Positions 16,925-24,385 of a stretch of DNA of 30,941 nt are shown here, piece after piece. The number at the start of each line of letters is the position of its first letter. Position 1 is the stretch's first letter. This DNA comes from an uncultured Pseudomonas sp. Its GTDB lineage: Bacteria; Pseudomonadota; Gammaproteobacteria; Pseudomonadales; Pseudomonadaceae. The DNA lies in assembly GCF_946885885.1 (NCBI RefSeq), contig NZ_CAMPHN010000039.1:1-30941 (forward strand), in the 5' to 3' direction. The notes below the pieces were generated by a model. That model was given only the letters and a program-made list of their open reading frames with translations, made no database searches and had not been told where the DNA came from. The position numbers and the translations under genes were made by a program.

Positions 16925-17256
16925 GCTATCGAGCTTTCAAAAGGCCTGACAATCGGCGCGCGGTTATGTTTTGTTAAAGCCAACCGGCACCAGTGACAGA
17001 CTTGACGCATAAAAAAGCGAAAAAGGTCGCGCCAACTGTAGCGGCCTTTTAACCGGATCGCCTCACGATTACTCACGCCTACCGGGACAAAGCCACGACA
17101 GTCAGCCGCCAACCACTGAGCGAACCTGATGGCATTGGTCTTTTCGTTGGAGTGGAATCGGTGGGCAACCCCGTGTTCGTCGAGCCGCAGATGCGGAGTC
17201 GGCCTACCGCTGCCAAACCCCGGAAACCTCCGGCAGGCACATCTACGCCCGCACAC
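16921..17256 (-). CDS. Possible 111-residue protein of unknown family
   Basis: I do not recognise this reading frame. It opens at a GTG (17256) without a ribosome site. The middle has a protein-like composition, such as HRFHSNEKTNAIRFAQWLAA (about residues 32-51) and GRYSWRDLFRFFMRQ, while the ends are arginine- and cysteine-rich and look less natural. By my count, about 64% of codons in the central part end in G or C, lower than the clear genes around it. It lies 29 bases downstream of the predicted transcription start of the sigma-54 promoter at 17296-17312, and a terminator-like hairpin falls inside it. It may be a real small gene, a decayed gene or chance. Confidence 0.22.
   Translation of the reverse strand: MCGRRCACRRFPGFGSGRPTPHLRLDEHGVAHRFHSNEKTNAIRFAQWLAADCRGFVPVGVSNREAIRLKGRYSWRDLFRFFMRQVCHWCRLALTKHNRAPIVRPFESSIA
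17021..17050 (-). terminator. Terminator-like hairpin between the sigma-54 promoter and the YCF48 gene
   Basis: AAAAGGTCGC (17021-17030) pairs with GCGGCCTTTT (17041-17050), with one G-U-type mismatch and a 10-base loop. On the minus strand the stem runs into TTTTTCGCTTTTTT, typical of intrinsic termination. A transcript from the promoter at 17296-17312 would be about 265 bases long if it stopped here. It might instead be an attenuator for the YCF48/RND genes. Confidence 0.5.
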
Positions 17257-17295
17257 TACGCGGTTGGGCGCGGTAGATGGTCGCTACCATAGCAC

Positions 17296-17312
17296 TGCAA
17301 CCATGGTGCCAA
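17296..17312 (-). promoter_or_regulatory. Sigma-54 (RpoN) -24/-12 promoter
   Basis: The minus strand reads TTGGCACCATGGTTGCA. It matches the RpoN consensus TGGCAC-N5-TTGC, with the invariant GG and GC at the required spacing. Transcription would start near 17285 and run towards the YCF48/RND genes, whose first start codon is at 16871, giving a leader of about 415 bases. RpoN promoters need an enhancer-binding activator; no such gene is in the window. Confidence 0.65.
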
Positions 17313-17570
17313 TTCAAACGAGCGTATAAAAATCTGCCGACAAGCGAACCGGTAACTCACCACCACTTTATGACCGCTCGTTCAATCCACGGATAAGTTG
17401 GCAACGATCGGAAGTTATCGGTTTTGCACCAAGTTTTTGCCGTATAGCCAAGGCCCGGCCGTGCGTAACGGTAAAGCCCGCCCCAGAAACGCGACACCGA
17501 GTCAAGCCCGAAAAAGCAATCTTAAGTATGCAAAGCCGTGCACGCCTCGCTGGAGTTTTCTTTAGGTAAC
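17313..17570. other. Non-coding stretch upstream of the sigma-54 promoter
   Basis: No gene is credible here. On the minus strand this is the region just upstream of the -24/-12 promoter, where an enhancer-binding protein would attach. I saw no clear strong dyad in it. Confidence 0.35.
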
Positions 17571-17608
17571 AAAAAGTGCTACCGGCCAGAAGCCGGTAAC
17601 ACCTTTTT
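17571..17608 (-). terminator. Terminator of pepN
   Basis: ACCGGC (17581-17586) and GCCGGT (17592-17597) form the core stem around CAGAA. The helix extends through AAAAAGTGCT and AACACCTTTTT with one bulge. It begins about 30 bases after the pepN stop, and on the minus strand ends in TTTTT. Confidence 0.75.
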
Positions 17609-17638
17609 AAACAACCTTCAGCCCGTTGCCGCCCGGGT

Positions 17639-20311
17639 CTAGATCAGGCTTTTGCTGACCACTTCATAGACATCGCTGGACAGTTCGCCGGACGCCAGAA
17701 TCCGCTCCAGTTCGGCCTTCATCAGCGCTTGACGGGCGCTGTCGTATTTGCGCCAGCGGGTCAGCGGCGCGAGCAGGCGCGAAGCGATTTGCGGGTTCAG
17801 CGCATTGAGCACGATCACCTGGTCGGCGAGGAAGCGGTAACCGCTGCCATCGGCCTGGTGGAAGCCCAGCAGATTCTGCCCGGCGAACGCGCCGATCAGC
17901 GCGCGGACCTTGTTCGGATTCTTCAAGGTGAAGGCCGGGTGCTGCATCAGTTGCTCGACACGCCGCAGTGCGCCCGGCAAGGCACTGGCCGCCTGCACGC
18001 TGAACCACTGATCCATGACCAACGGATTGTCCTTGAAGTAATCGGCGAAGCTCGCCAGCGCCTTGGCCTTCTCCTCCTCGAACGGCGAGTTGACCAGCAC
18101 CGCGAGGGCTGCAAGGCGCTCGGTCATGTTGTCACACACCTCGAACTGCTCCAGGCAGGCGGCCAGTACCTGCGGCTTAGCGCTGAGCATCAGGTAGGAC
18201 AAGGCGATGTTCTGCAGACTGCGGCGGGCGAAATGTTCGGCCTCGGCGACGTAGGCACTACCGCGGGAAACCTGCCGATTGGCTTGATAGCGCTGCCAGA
18301 GCAGGTCGAACAATGACTCGGCCAGTTGCTGGCGAGCGAACTCTCGGGCGGCGTGAATCGCCTCGACATCCGCCACTTCGCTGATTTCGGTCAGGTAAGC
18401 CTCGCCCGGTAGGGAAAGCATTTCCGCCACCATCGCCTGATCCAGTTCGGGGTTTTCCAGCAGGCTACGCAGCGCGGTCACCAAGCGCTGGTCCAGCACC
18501 AATGCCTCGCCACGCTGATGCTGGGCGATCAGCTCCTGCAACACCTGCACCGCGAGCTGCTGGCCCGCCTCCCAACGATTGAAGCCATCGCCATCGTGCT
18601 GCATGAGGAACATCAGTTGATCGCGGCTGTAGGGGAAGCTCAACTTGACCGGCGCGGAGAAGCCACGCAACAGCGACGGCAACGGCTGCTCATCGATATC
18701 GACGAAGGTCAGCACCTGCTCGGCTTCGGTAATCGAAAACACCCGCGACGTCCCAGCCGCGGCGGTTTCGCCCTGCAGACGCAACGGCAAGGCCTGCCCC
18801 CGCGTTCCGAGCAGGCCCAGGGCCACTGGAATCACGAAGGGCAGTTTTTCGTTCTGCCCCGGCGTGGCCGGGCAACTCTGGGTGAAGGTCAGGCGATAGG
18901 TCTTGTGCGCGGCATCGTAGCGCTCGCTGACCGTCAGGCGCGGCGTGCCGGATTGGCTGTACCAGCGTTTGAACTGACTCAGATCGATACCGTTGGCATC
19001 TTCCATGGCCTTGATGAAATCGTCGCAAGTCACCGCCTGCCCATCATGCCGCTGGAAGTACAGATCGCTGCCTTTACGGAAGCCTTCCACGCCGACCAGG
19101 GTATGGATCATGCGCACCACTTCCGCGCCCTTCTCGTAAACGGTCAGGGTGTAGAAGTTGGAGATTTCGATAAACGCATCCGGGCGCACCGGGTGGGCCA
19201 TGGGCCCGGCGTCCTCGGCGAACTGATGGGTACGCAGGTAGGCCACGTCTTCGATACGTTTGACCGTGCGCGAATGCATGTCGGCGCTGAACTCGGAATC
19301 GCGGAATACCGTGAAACCTTCCTTGAGCGACAGCTGGAACCAGTCGCGGCAGGTCACCCGGTTGCCCGACCAGTTGTGGAAATACTCGTGGGCGACCACC
19401 GCTTCGACGCGCTGGTGGGCGGCATCGGTGGCGGTCTCGGCCTTGGCCAGCACGCAGCTGGAATTGAAGATATTCAGGCCCTTGTTTTCCATGGCGCCCA
19501 TATTGAAGTCGTTGACCGCGACTATCATGAAGATGTCCAGATCGTACTCGCGGCCATACACCTGCTCGTCCCAACGCATGGATTTTTTCAGGCTGTCCAT
19601 GGCGTGCTGGCACTTGTCGATGTTTTCCGGCTCGACATAAATGCGCAGCGCCACCTCGCGCTCGCTCATGGTGGTGAAGCTGTCCTCCACGCACCAGAGG
19701 TCGCCGGCGACCAGGGCGAACAAGTAGGCCGGCTTCATGAACGGGTCTTCCCAGGTCGCCCAGTGACGAACCTTCTCTCCAGGGGCGGACTCCTCGCTGC
19801 CGCTGGCGATCGGGTTGCCATTGGAGAGCAATACCGGATAGCTGTGCTGCTCGGCGCTCAGGGTGGTGGTGAACTTGCTCATCACGTCCGGGCGGTCGAG
19901 GTAGTAGGTGATCTTGCGGAAGCCTTCGGCCTCGCACTGGGTGCAGAACATGCCACTGGATTTGTACAGGCCTTCCAGTGCGGTGTTGCGCTCCGGGTGA
20001 ATGCGCACGCTGCTGTCGATCACGAAGCTGGCGCTGTCGGGTTGCAGCGTCAGGTGGCTGTCGCTCAGTTGGTAGTCGCCGGGCGTCAGCTCACGATCGT
20101 TCAGCGCCAACGCCAGCAACTCGAGCTGCTGGCCGTCCAGGCGCAATGGCGGCAGACCCGCGCCGGCCGCCGGGTTGCGGCGCATCACCAGTTGCGCATG
20201 CACCAGGGTATGGTCTTCGAACAACTCGAACGTCAGGTGCGTCTCATCGATCAGATAATCCGGCGCCTGGTAGTCCTTGAGATAGATCATTTTCGGTTGT
20301 TCGGTGCGCAT
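17639..20311 (-). CDS. pepN: Aminopeptidase N (M1 zinc metallopeptidase)
   Basis: PepN is the main cytosolic broad-specificity aminopeptidase, trimming N-terminal residues from peptides. The 890-residue protein shows the substrate-recognition motif GAMEN (272-276) and the zinc site HEYFH (308-312) with the third ligand Glu331 in KEGF, the exact HExxH-x18-E pattern. It has the gammaproteobacterial PepN length and C-terminal helical domain. I choose the ATG at 20311 (MRTEQPKMIYLKDYQ) because GAGG lies 7 bases upstream and homologues start there; an in-frame reading from 20359 would translate repeat DNA. It is last in the nadK-to-pepN set and is separated from DUF2797 by a GCTGCAAGC-type inverted repeat. 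Confidence 0.96.
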   Translation of the reverse strand: MRTEQPKMIYLKDYQAPDYLIDETHLTFELFEDHTLVHAQLVMRRNPAAGAGLPPLRLDGQQLELLALALNDRELTPGDYQLSDSHLTLQPDSASFVIDSSVRIHPERNTALEGLYKSSGMFCTQCEAEGFRKITYYLDRPDVMSKFTTTLSAEQHSYPVLLSNGNPIASGSEESAPGEKVRHWATWEDPFMKPAYLFALVAGDLWCVEDSFTTMSEREVALRIYVEPENIDKCQHAMDSLKKSMRWDEQVYGREYDLDIFMIVAVNDFNMGAMENKGLNIFNSSCVLAKAETATDAAHQRVEAVVAHEYFHNWSGNRVTCRDWFQLSLKEGFTVFRDSEFSADMHSRTVKRIEDVAYLRTHQFAEDAGPMAHPVRPDAFIEISNFYTLTVYEKGAEVVRMIHTLVGVEGFRKGSDLYFQRHDGQAVTCDDFIKAMEDANGIDLSQFKRWYSQSGTPRLTVSERYDAAHKTYRLTFTQSCPATPGQNEKLPFVIPVALGLLGTRGQALPLRLQGETAAAGTSRVFSITEAEQVLTFVDIDEQPLPSLLRGFSAPVKLSFPYSRDQLMFLMQHDGDGFNRWEAGQQLAVQVLQELIAQHQRGEALVLDQRLVTALRSLLENPELDQAMVAEMLSLPGEAYLTEISEVADVEAIHAAREFARQQLAESLFDLLWQRYQANRQVSRGSAYVAEAEHFARRSLQNIALSYLMLSAKPQVLAACLEQFEVCDNMTERLAALAVLVNSPFEEEKAKALASFADYFKDNPLVMDQWFSVQAASALPGALRRVEQLMQHPAFTLKNPNKVRALIGAFAGQNLLGFHQADGSGYRFLADQVIVLNALNPQIASRLLAPLTRWRKYDSARQALMKAELERILASGELSSDVYEVVSKSLI

Positions 20312-20330
20312 GGGGGGGCCTCTTCGAGGC

Positions 20331-20400
20331 AGCTGCAAGCGGCAAGCTTCAAGCTGCAAGTAGGGTTTCCATCAGCTTGCAGCTTGTGGCTTGCAGCTTA
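20331..20400. repeat. AGCTGCAAGC-type inverted repeat between DUF2797 and pepN
   Basis: The left arm (20331-20360) starts AGCTGCAAGCGGCAAGCT. The right arm (20373-20400) is nearly its reverse complement, CAGCTTGCAGCTTGTGGCTT. The arms would form a long hairpin with a 12-base loop. This repeat type is common in mendocina/stutzeri-like Pseudomonas. The right arm lies inside the last codons of the DUF2797 gene, and the left arm ends 19 bases before the pepN start. Confidence 0.8.
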
Positions 20401-21217
20401 TGGCTATTTGATAGGAAGTGTACTTGCGAATATTGATTACGCCCGTGTCGAACATCAGGTACTGGCCCTTGATGCCGAGTAAGGTGCCTTCGGCAATCGG
20501 TTGCTTGTCCAGATTGAAGCTATTGATTTTGGCCGGGTAGGCCTCGATCGGATAGGCGATATCGACCACGCTCTGATCGGGCAATGGCTGCACCGCCTGG
20601 ATCCCGAAACGCTGCTGCAGGTCGGTCAGACCGGTGTCGCAGGCGGTCATGATCCGCTCGCGGATGGCCAGCAAATCCACCGGTTGCGCATGCCCCTTGA
20701 GCAAGGCGCGCCAATTGGTTTTGTCGGCGACCTGGCTACGCAGCAGGTCTTCGACGAAGCCCGATTGCTGGCGGGTGGACACGCGAAAAATCGGCAAGGC
20801 CTGGGTGGCGCCCTGGTCGATCCAACGCGTGGGAATCTGGCTGGCGCGGGTGATGCCGACTTTCACCCCCGAGGAGTTGGCCAGGTAGACGATATGGTCG
20901 GTCATGCAGAACTGCTCGCCCCAACTGGGTTCCCGGCAGGTGCCGGCGTCGTAGTGACAGCGCTCGGGGCTCATGATGCAGACATCGCACTGGGCCAGCT
21001 TCTGCATGCAGGGGTAGCAATAACCCTGGCTGAAGCTGCTCTTGGTCTTACGCCCGCAGTGGCTGCAATGAATCGCGCCAAGGTATTCCAGGCGCAAGGT
21101 CTTGCCGATCAGCGGATTGACCGCGACCTGCTCCTCGCCCAGGCGAAAACTGTATTGCACCGGCGCATCCAACTGCACCGCCATCTTGCTCAGGGCACCG
21201 CGGGCCAACTCGATCAT
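20372..21217 (-). CDS. DUF2797 family protein
   Basis: This 281-residue protein belongs to DUF2797, a family of unknown function conserved beside pepN in pseudomonads. A cysteine-rich region, CSHCGRKTKSSFSQGYCYPC (about 50-69), continues into CDVC and later CHYDAGTC, suggesting zinc binding. The middle contains KVGITRASQIPTRWIDQGA, which resembles a GIY-YIG-like segment (IVYLANSSGVKVGITR); that link is my inference. The ATG at 21217 overlaps the DUF1315 stop in TGATG. The final residues SCKPQAAS are encoded by the repeat at 20373-20400, which also supplies the stop codon. Confidence 0.88.
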   Translation of the reverse strand: MIELARGALSKMAVQLDAPVQYSFRLGEEQVAVNPLIGKTLRLEYLGAIHCSHCGRKTKSSFSQGYCYPCMQKLAQCDVCIMSPERCHYDAGTCREPSWGEQFCMTDHIVYLANSSGVKVGITRASQIPTRWIDQGATQALPIFRVSTRQQSGFVEDLLRSQVADKTNWRALLKGHAQPVDLLAIRERIMTACDTGLTDLQQRFGIQAVQPLPDQSVVDIAYPIEAYPAKINSFNLDKQPIAEGTLLGIKGQYLMFDTGVINIRKYTSYQIAISCKPQAAS

Positions 21218-21477
21218 CAGTGCAGGATATCCGAGGACTTGAACAACAGATTGGGCGTTGGTGCGGAATGGGACTCGCACTGCTGCTCCATATAACCGAT
21301 GCGCTCTTCCTCCGGCAGATTCTGCGCCTCCCAGGCGATCAGCGCCTGCAGCGTCAGTTCCTTTTGCTCCTGGGTCAGCTTGCGGCCATCGGGCCATTTG
21401 CCGATTTCCACCGCCAGTTTGAGGCTCTGATAAATGGCCGGGGTAATGTTTTCGATAGCATCGGCAAAGGACGACAT
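21217..21477 (-). CDS. DUF1315 family protein (YeaC-like)
   Basis: This 86-residue cytosolic protein matches the DUF1315 family: MSSFADAIENITPAIYQSLK at the start, then IGKWPDGRKLT and AWEAQNLPEEERIGYM. The function is unknown. GGAG lies 6 bases before the ATG at 21477. Its stop overlaps the DUF2797 start by one base, so the two are translated in series. It follows the rhomboid gene by 54 bases. Confidence 0.9.
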   Translation of the reverse strand: MSSFADAIENITPAIYQSLKLAVEIGKWPDGRKLTQEQKELTLQALIAWEAQNLPEEERIGYMEQQCESHSAPTPNLLFKSSDILH

Positions 21478-21531
21478 AGTGGCTCCGATTGAATAGCGGC
21501 AAATGGATAGCGGCGAAGACGAGGCGCCAGT

Positions 21532-22398
21532 TTACCGATGCCGGCGCGCAAGTGCACCGCCCACCAGCCCGGTCAGGCAACCGACGAGCAAGCCGCCGAC
21601 ATGCGCGGCATTGGCGATCGCGGCGAATTGCAGCAGCTCGAAGATCCCGGTCATGCAGATCAGCAGCCAGGCCAGCATCATCGCCAGCACACCCGGCGGC
21701 AGGCGATATGCCGGGTTCGGCGCCAGACGCTGATAAAGCCAGCAATGCCCGAGCAGACCATAGAGCACGCCGGATAACCCGCCGAACAGCGACGGCCCGG
21801 CATACAGATATTGGGCGACGTTCGCCGCCAGGCCGAACAAAAGCGTCAGCCCCAACACTGCCAGCGGCCCTTGGCGGACTTCGATACGCCGCCCCAACTC
21901 CCAATACCAGAGGCTATTCATCGCCAGGTGCAGCCAGCCGAAGTGCAGCAGCATCGGGCTCAGCAGGCGCCACCACTGGCCGCTGACCAAGGTCTGGTTC
22001 AAGTCGGCAAAATACAGGTGCCGACCTTGAATCTGGAAATCGACGAAGCTCAGCCATCTGATGGCGGCGAAATTATCGCCGACCAGCGTCAGCGCCGCGA
22101 CCAGGAAGGTCAGGCCCAGGATCGCAGTGGTCATCGCGTGCTTGCGCAGTTGCAGGGCCAGGCTCGGCGTGGGCGTTGCAGGTTCGCCAAGCGGTTGCCC
22201 GGCGAATGCCTCGTCGCCTTGGGGAAAACGCGCATACAGCTCGCGCACCTGCGCGGCGATGGCCTCGCCGGGCACCCAGAGGACCTGCTCGCCGGCTTCC
22301 TCCGAGACCCGATGCGGCACCTGGGCCTGCTGCAGCAGACGGATAAAGCCGCGCAGATCGACCTGCTCGGGCAAACGCAGCGCCGCCACCGGGCTCAT
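21532..22398 (-). CDS. Rhomboid-family intramembrane serine protease (GlpG-like)
   Basis: The 288-residue protein has an N-terminal cytoplasmic domain (about 1-87) resembling that of GlpG, then six membrane helices. The catalytic dyad is visible: Ser209 in GGLSGVLYG and His266 in NAAHVGGLLVG. The oxyanion-side motif HLAMN (157-161) is also present. It should cleave membrane proteins within the inner membrane, but substrates are unknown. The ATG at 22398 overlaps the phosphoesterase stop in ATGA. A longer open frame upstream is an out-of-frame shadow of the phosphoesterase gene. Confidence 0.92.
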   Translation of the reverse strand: MSPVAALRLPEQVDLRGFIRLLQQAQVPHRVSEEAGEQVLWVPGEAIAAQVRELYARFPQGDEAFAGQPLGEPATPTPSLALQLRKHAMTTAILGLTFLVAALTLVGDNFAAIRWLSFVDFQIQGRHLYFADLNQTLVSGQWWRLLSPMLLHFGWLHLAMNSLWYWELGRRIEVRQGPLAVLGLTLLFGLAANVAQYLYAGPSLFGGLSGVLYGLLGHCWLYQRLAPNPAYRLPPGVLAMMLAWLLICMTGIFELLQFAAIANAAHVGGLLVGCLTGLVGGALARRHR

Positions 22399-23369
22399 CG
22401 CGGCGCCTCCAGCCGATCGACTTCGACCCAGACGAACTTTTTCGGGTCCAGTCGGGCTTCCTGATCCAGCCGATAGGCCACCAGCTTGCCGTTGAGCACC
22501 GCGCTGTAGTCCAGGCACGCCAGGTTGGGACGGATCGGCGCCGGCTTGCCGCTGCGCCAGTAATGGCCGACGAACAACAACGGCTGGTCGGCGCCATAAC
22601 TGAGCAGCTGGCTTTTTTGCAATTCGCTCAGCGGCGTTTGCGCGGCGAGCTCCGGCAAGGCATCGGGCTGGAAGACGATATCGCCGTAGGTTTGCGGGTT
22701 TTCCTCCCAGAATTTGGTGCGGAAATGCGCGCGGGTGAAGCCATCGTCGCTGGTCAGGGTCATGCCGTGCGGTAGACGCATGTCGGTGCCGCGCAACAGA
22801 CGGTCGAACACGGTATTGGCGAAACTGCCGGGCACCGCCGAGGCCTGGAGGAAATGCTGGTCGATGCAGCCATCGGGAAATTGCGCGCGCAACGACTCGA
22901 TCAGTTCGGCATCCCAGCAGGCGTGCACCACGCGGAAATAGCCGGCGTCGATAAACAGCGGCAGCTCGTAGAACCAGTCGAGAAAGCTGCGCCACTCCTG
23001 TGGGTAGTCGGCGAATTGCTCGAGGGTTTCCTTGTTCAGACGGGCATGCCTGGGGCTGTGTTCGCGCACGAACTGACGCCCGCTACCCGGTGGTGCCGGG
23101 GTGCTCCAGCCGAGCGCATTGAACTCATGGTTGCCCATGATGCACAGCGCCTGATCGGCGTCGACCATGGCCCGCACCAGATGCAGGGCATCGCGGATGC
23201 GCGGGCCGCGATCGACCAGATCGCCGAGAAAAATCGCCATGCGCCGCGGATGGCGCCAAACGCCGCCTTGGATGCGGTAGCCAAGCGCCGTCAGCAACCG
23301 CTCCAGAGCGCCGGTACAGCCATGGACATCGCCGATCAGGTCGTAGCCGCGTGCCGGGTCCAGGTGCAT
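22395..23369 (-). CDS. Calcineurin-like metallophosphoesterase (ApaH/PrpE type)
   Basis: The 324-residue protein has the ordered metal motifs of the family: GDVHG (13-17), GDLVDRGP (49-56), GNHEFNA (79-85), then HACWD and GHYW. The sequence resembles ApaH (dinucleoside tetraphosphatase) and PrpE-like enzymes, but it is longer, so the substrate is not certain. The start directly abuts the nadK stop (TGAATG), suggesting coupled translation with NAD kinase and perhaps a role in nucleotide metabolism. Confidence 0.9.
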   Translation of the reverse strand: MHLDPARGYDLIGDVHGCTGALERLLTALGYRIQGGVWRHPRRMAIFLGDLVDRGPRIRDALHLVRAMVDADQALCIMGNHEFNALGWSTPAPPGSGRQFVREHSPRHARLNKETLEQFADYPQEWRSFLDWFYELPLFIDAGYFRVVHACWDAELIESLRAQFPDGCIDQHFLQASAVPGSFANTVFDRLLRGTDMRLPHGMTLTSDDGFTRAHFRTKFWEENPQTYGDIVFQPDALPELAAQTPLSELQKSQLLSYGADQPLLFVGHYWRSGKPAPIRPNLACLDYSAVLNGKLVAYRLDQEARLDPKKFVWVEVDRLEAPR

Positions 23370-24260
23370 TCAGTCCCCTCCGCCACCGAGCCGGCTGCCC
23401 CATCCCAGTTTGGTGCGGCAGACCTCGTAGTAGTTGTGGTCCAAGGGGTGGATCAGACACAGCTTCTGCGGCTTCTTGCTAACGGTGATGGTATCGCCGG
23501 GCGCGCAGGTGAAGTGGTTCTGACCGTCGCAGGAAACCTGCGGATAGATTTGCATATCCTGGGACACGACTATCTTCAGCTCGCTATTGCCATCCACCAC
23601 TATCGGTCGGCTGGATAAGGTGTGCGGGTACATCGGCACTATCACCATGGCATCGAGTTTGGGGTGCATGATCGGCCCACCGGCCGACAGCGCGTAGGCG
23701 GTCGATCCGGTCGGGGTGGCGACGATCAGGCCGTCGGCCTTCTGGCTGCAGACGAATTGACCGTCGATATAGAGTTCGAACTCGATCATCCGCGTCGACT
23801 TGCCGGGGTGCAGCACCACGTCGTTGAGCGCATCGCCCTGACCGATGGCCTCGCCGTGACGGCGTACTTCGGCCTCGAGCAAAAAGCGGTTCTCGGTCAG
23901 GTAATTGCCTTCGAGCACCTCGGTGACTTTGAGTTCCAGCTCATCGGGGCGAATATCGGTGAGAAAGCCCAGGCTACCGCGGTTGATCCCCAGTACCGGC
24001 ACCTTGTGGCGCGCCAGAGCGCGAGCGGCACCGAGCATGCTGCCGTCGCCGCCGACGACGATCACCAGGTCGCACACCTCGCCTAGGATTTTCCGCGAAG
24101 AGGTTTGCAGGCCATGGCCCGGCAACACTTCGGCGATGGTTTCCTCGAGAATCACATGCAGGTGACGGTTGATCAGGAATTTCTTCAAGCGGCGAATGGT
24201 ATCGAGTACCTGAGTGCTGCCCAATCGGCCAATGATTCCGATATTACGAAACTGCTCCAT
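23370..24260 (-). CDS. nadK: NAD kinase
   Basis: NadK phosphorylates NAD to NADP with ATP, the only route to NADP. The 296-residue cytosolic enzyme carries GGDGS (70-74), the catalytic and binding loop; NRGSLGFLTD (93-102); and PTGSTAYALSAGGPI, all diagnostic. GGGAG precedes the ATG at 24260 by 5 bases. It is first in the minus-strand series leading to pepN, with a plausible sigma-70 promoter at 24295-24324. Confidence 0.97.
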   Translation of the reverse strand: MEQFRNIGIIGRLGSTQVLDTIRRLKKFLINRHLHVILEETIAEVLPGHGLQTSSRKILGEVCDLVIVVGGDGSMLGAARALARHKVPVLGINRGSLGFLTDIRPDELELKVTEVLEGNYLTENRFLLEAEVRRHGEAIGQGDALNDVVLHPGKSTRMIEFELYIDGQFVCSQKADGLIVATPTGSTAYALSAGGPIMHPKLDAMVIVPMYPHTLSSRPIVVDGNSELKIVVSQDMQIYPQVSCDGQNHFTCAPGDTITVSKKPQKLCLIHPLDHNYYEVCRTKLGWGSRLGGGGD

Positions 24261-24294
24261 GGTGCTCCCGCGAACTCTGGGTCGGTAGGCCTGG

Positions 24295-24324
24295 ATTATG
24301 GGCGAAAGCCTGCGGCAGCGGCAA
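24295..24324 (-). promoter_or_regulatory. Candidate sigma-70 promoter of nadK
   Basis: On the minus strand, TTGCCG (24319-24324) and CATAAT (24295-24300) are 18 bases apart. They match the -35 and -10 consensus at 4 and 5 of 6 positions. Transcription would start about 27 bases before the nadK ATG. The GGCGAAAGC / GCTTTCGCC inverted repeat (24301-24309, 24332-24340) overlaps it and could bind a regulator. Confidence 0.45.
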
Positions 24325-24342
24325 ACTTGACGCTTTCGCCGG

Positions 24343-24363
24343 TTTTAGCAGCGCCTGCTAAAA
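24343..24363. promoter_or_regulatory. Perfect palindrome between nadK and DUF1853
   Basis: TTTTAGCAG (24343-24351) and CTGCTAAAA (24355-24363) are exact reverse complements around a 3-base centre. It lies just upstream of the nadK -35 and 23 bases before the DUF1853 start, the position of an operator controlling one or both divergent genes. It is not a known box that I recognise. Confidence 0.45.
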
Positions 24364-24385
24364 GGTTTGGCGCTATGCTCGCAAC

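Noticed and set aside
17015..17285. CrcZ- or CrcY-like small RNA
   Set aside because: The sigma-54 promoter fits, but the required repeated AACAANAA-type motifs are absent and cbrB is not adjacent.
18518..20482. A 654-codon open frame on the plus strand opposite pepN and DUF2797
   Set aside because: It mirrors the strongly G/C-ending codons of pepN on the other strand, has low-complexity His/Gln/Val-rich translation and no ribosome site. pepN has full motif support.
21532..22995. A longer rhomboid protein starting at 22995, possibly a fusion
   Set aside because: The extension is an out-of-frame translation of the phosphoesterase gene; the ATG at 22398 overlaps that gene's stop and gives the normal GlpG-like length.
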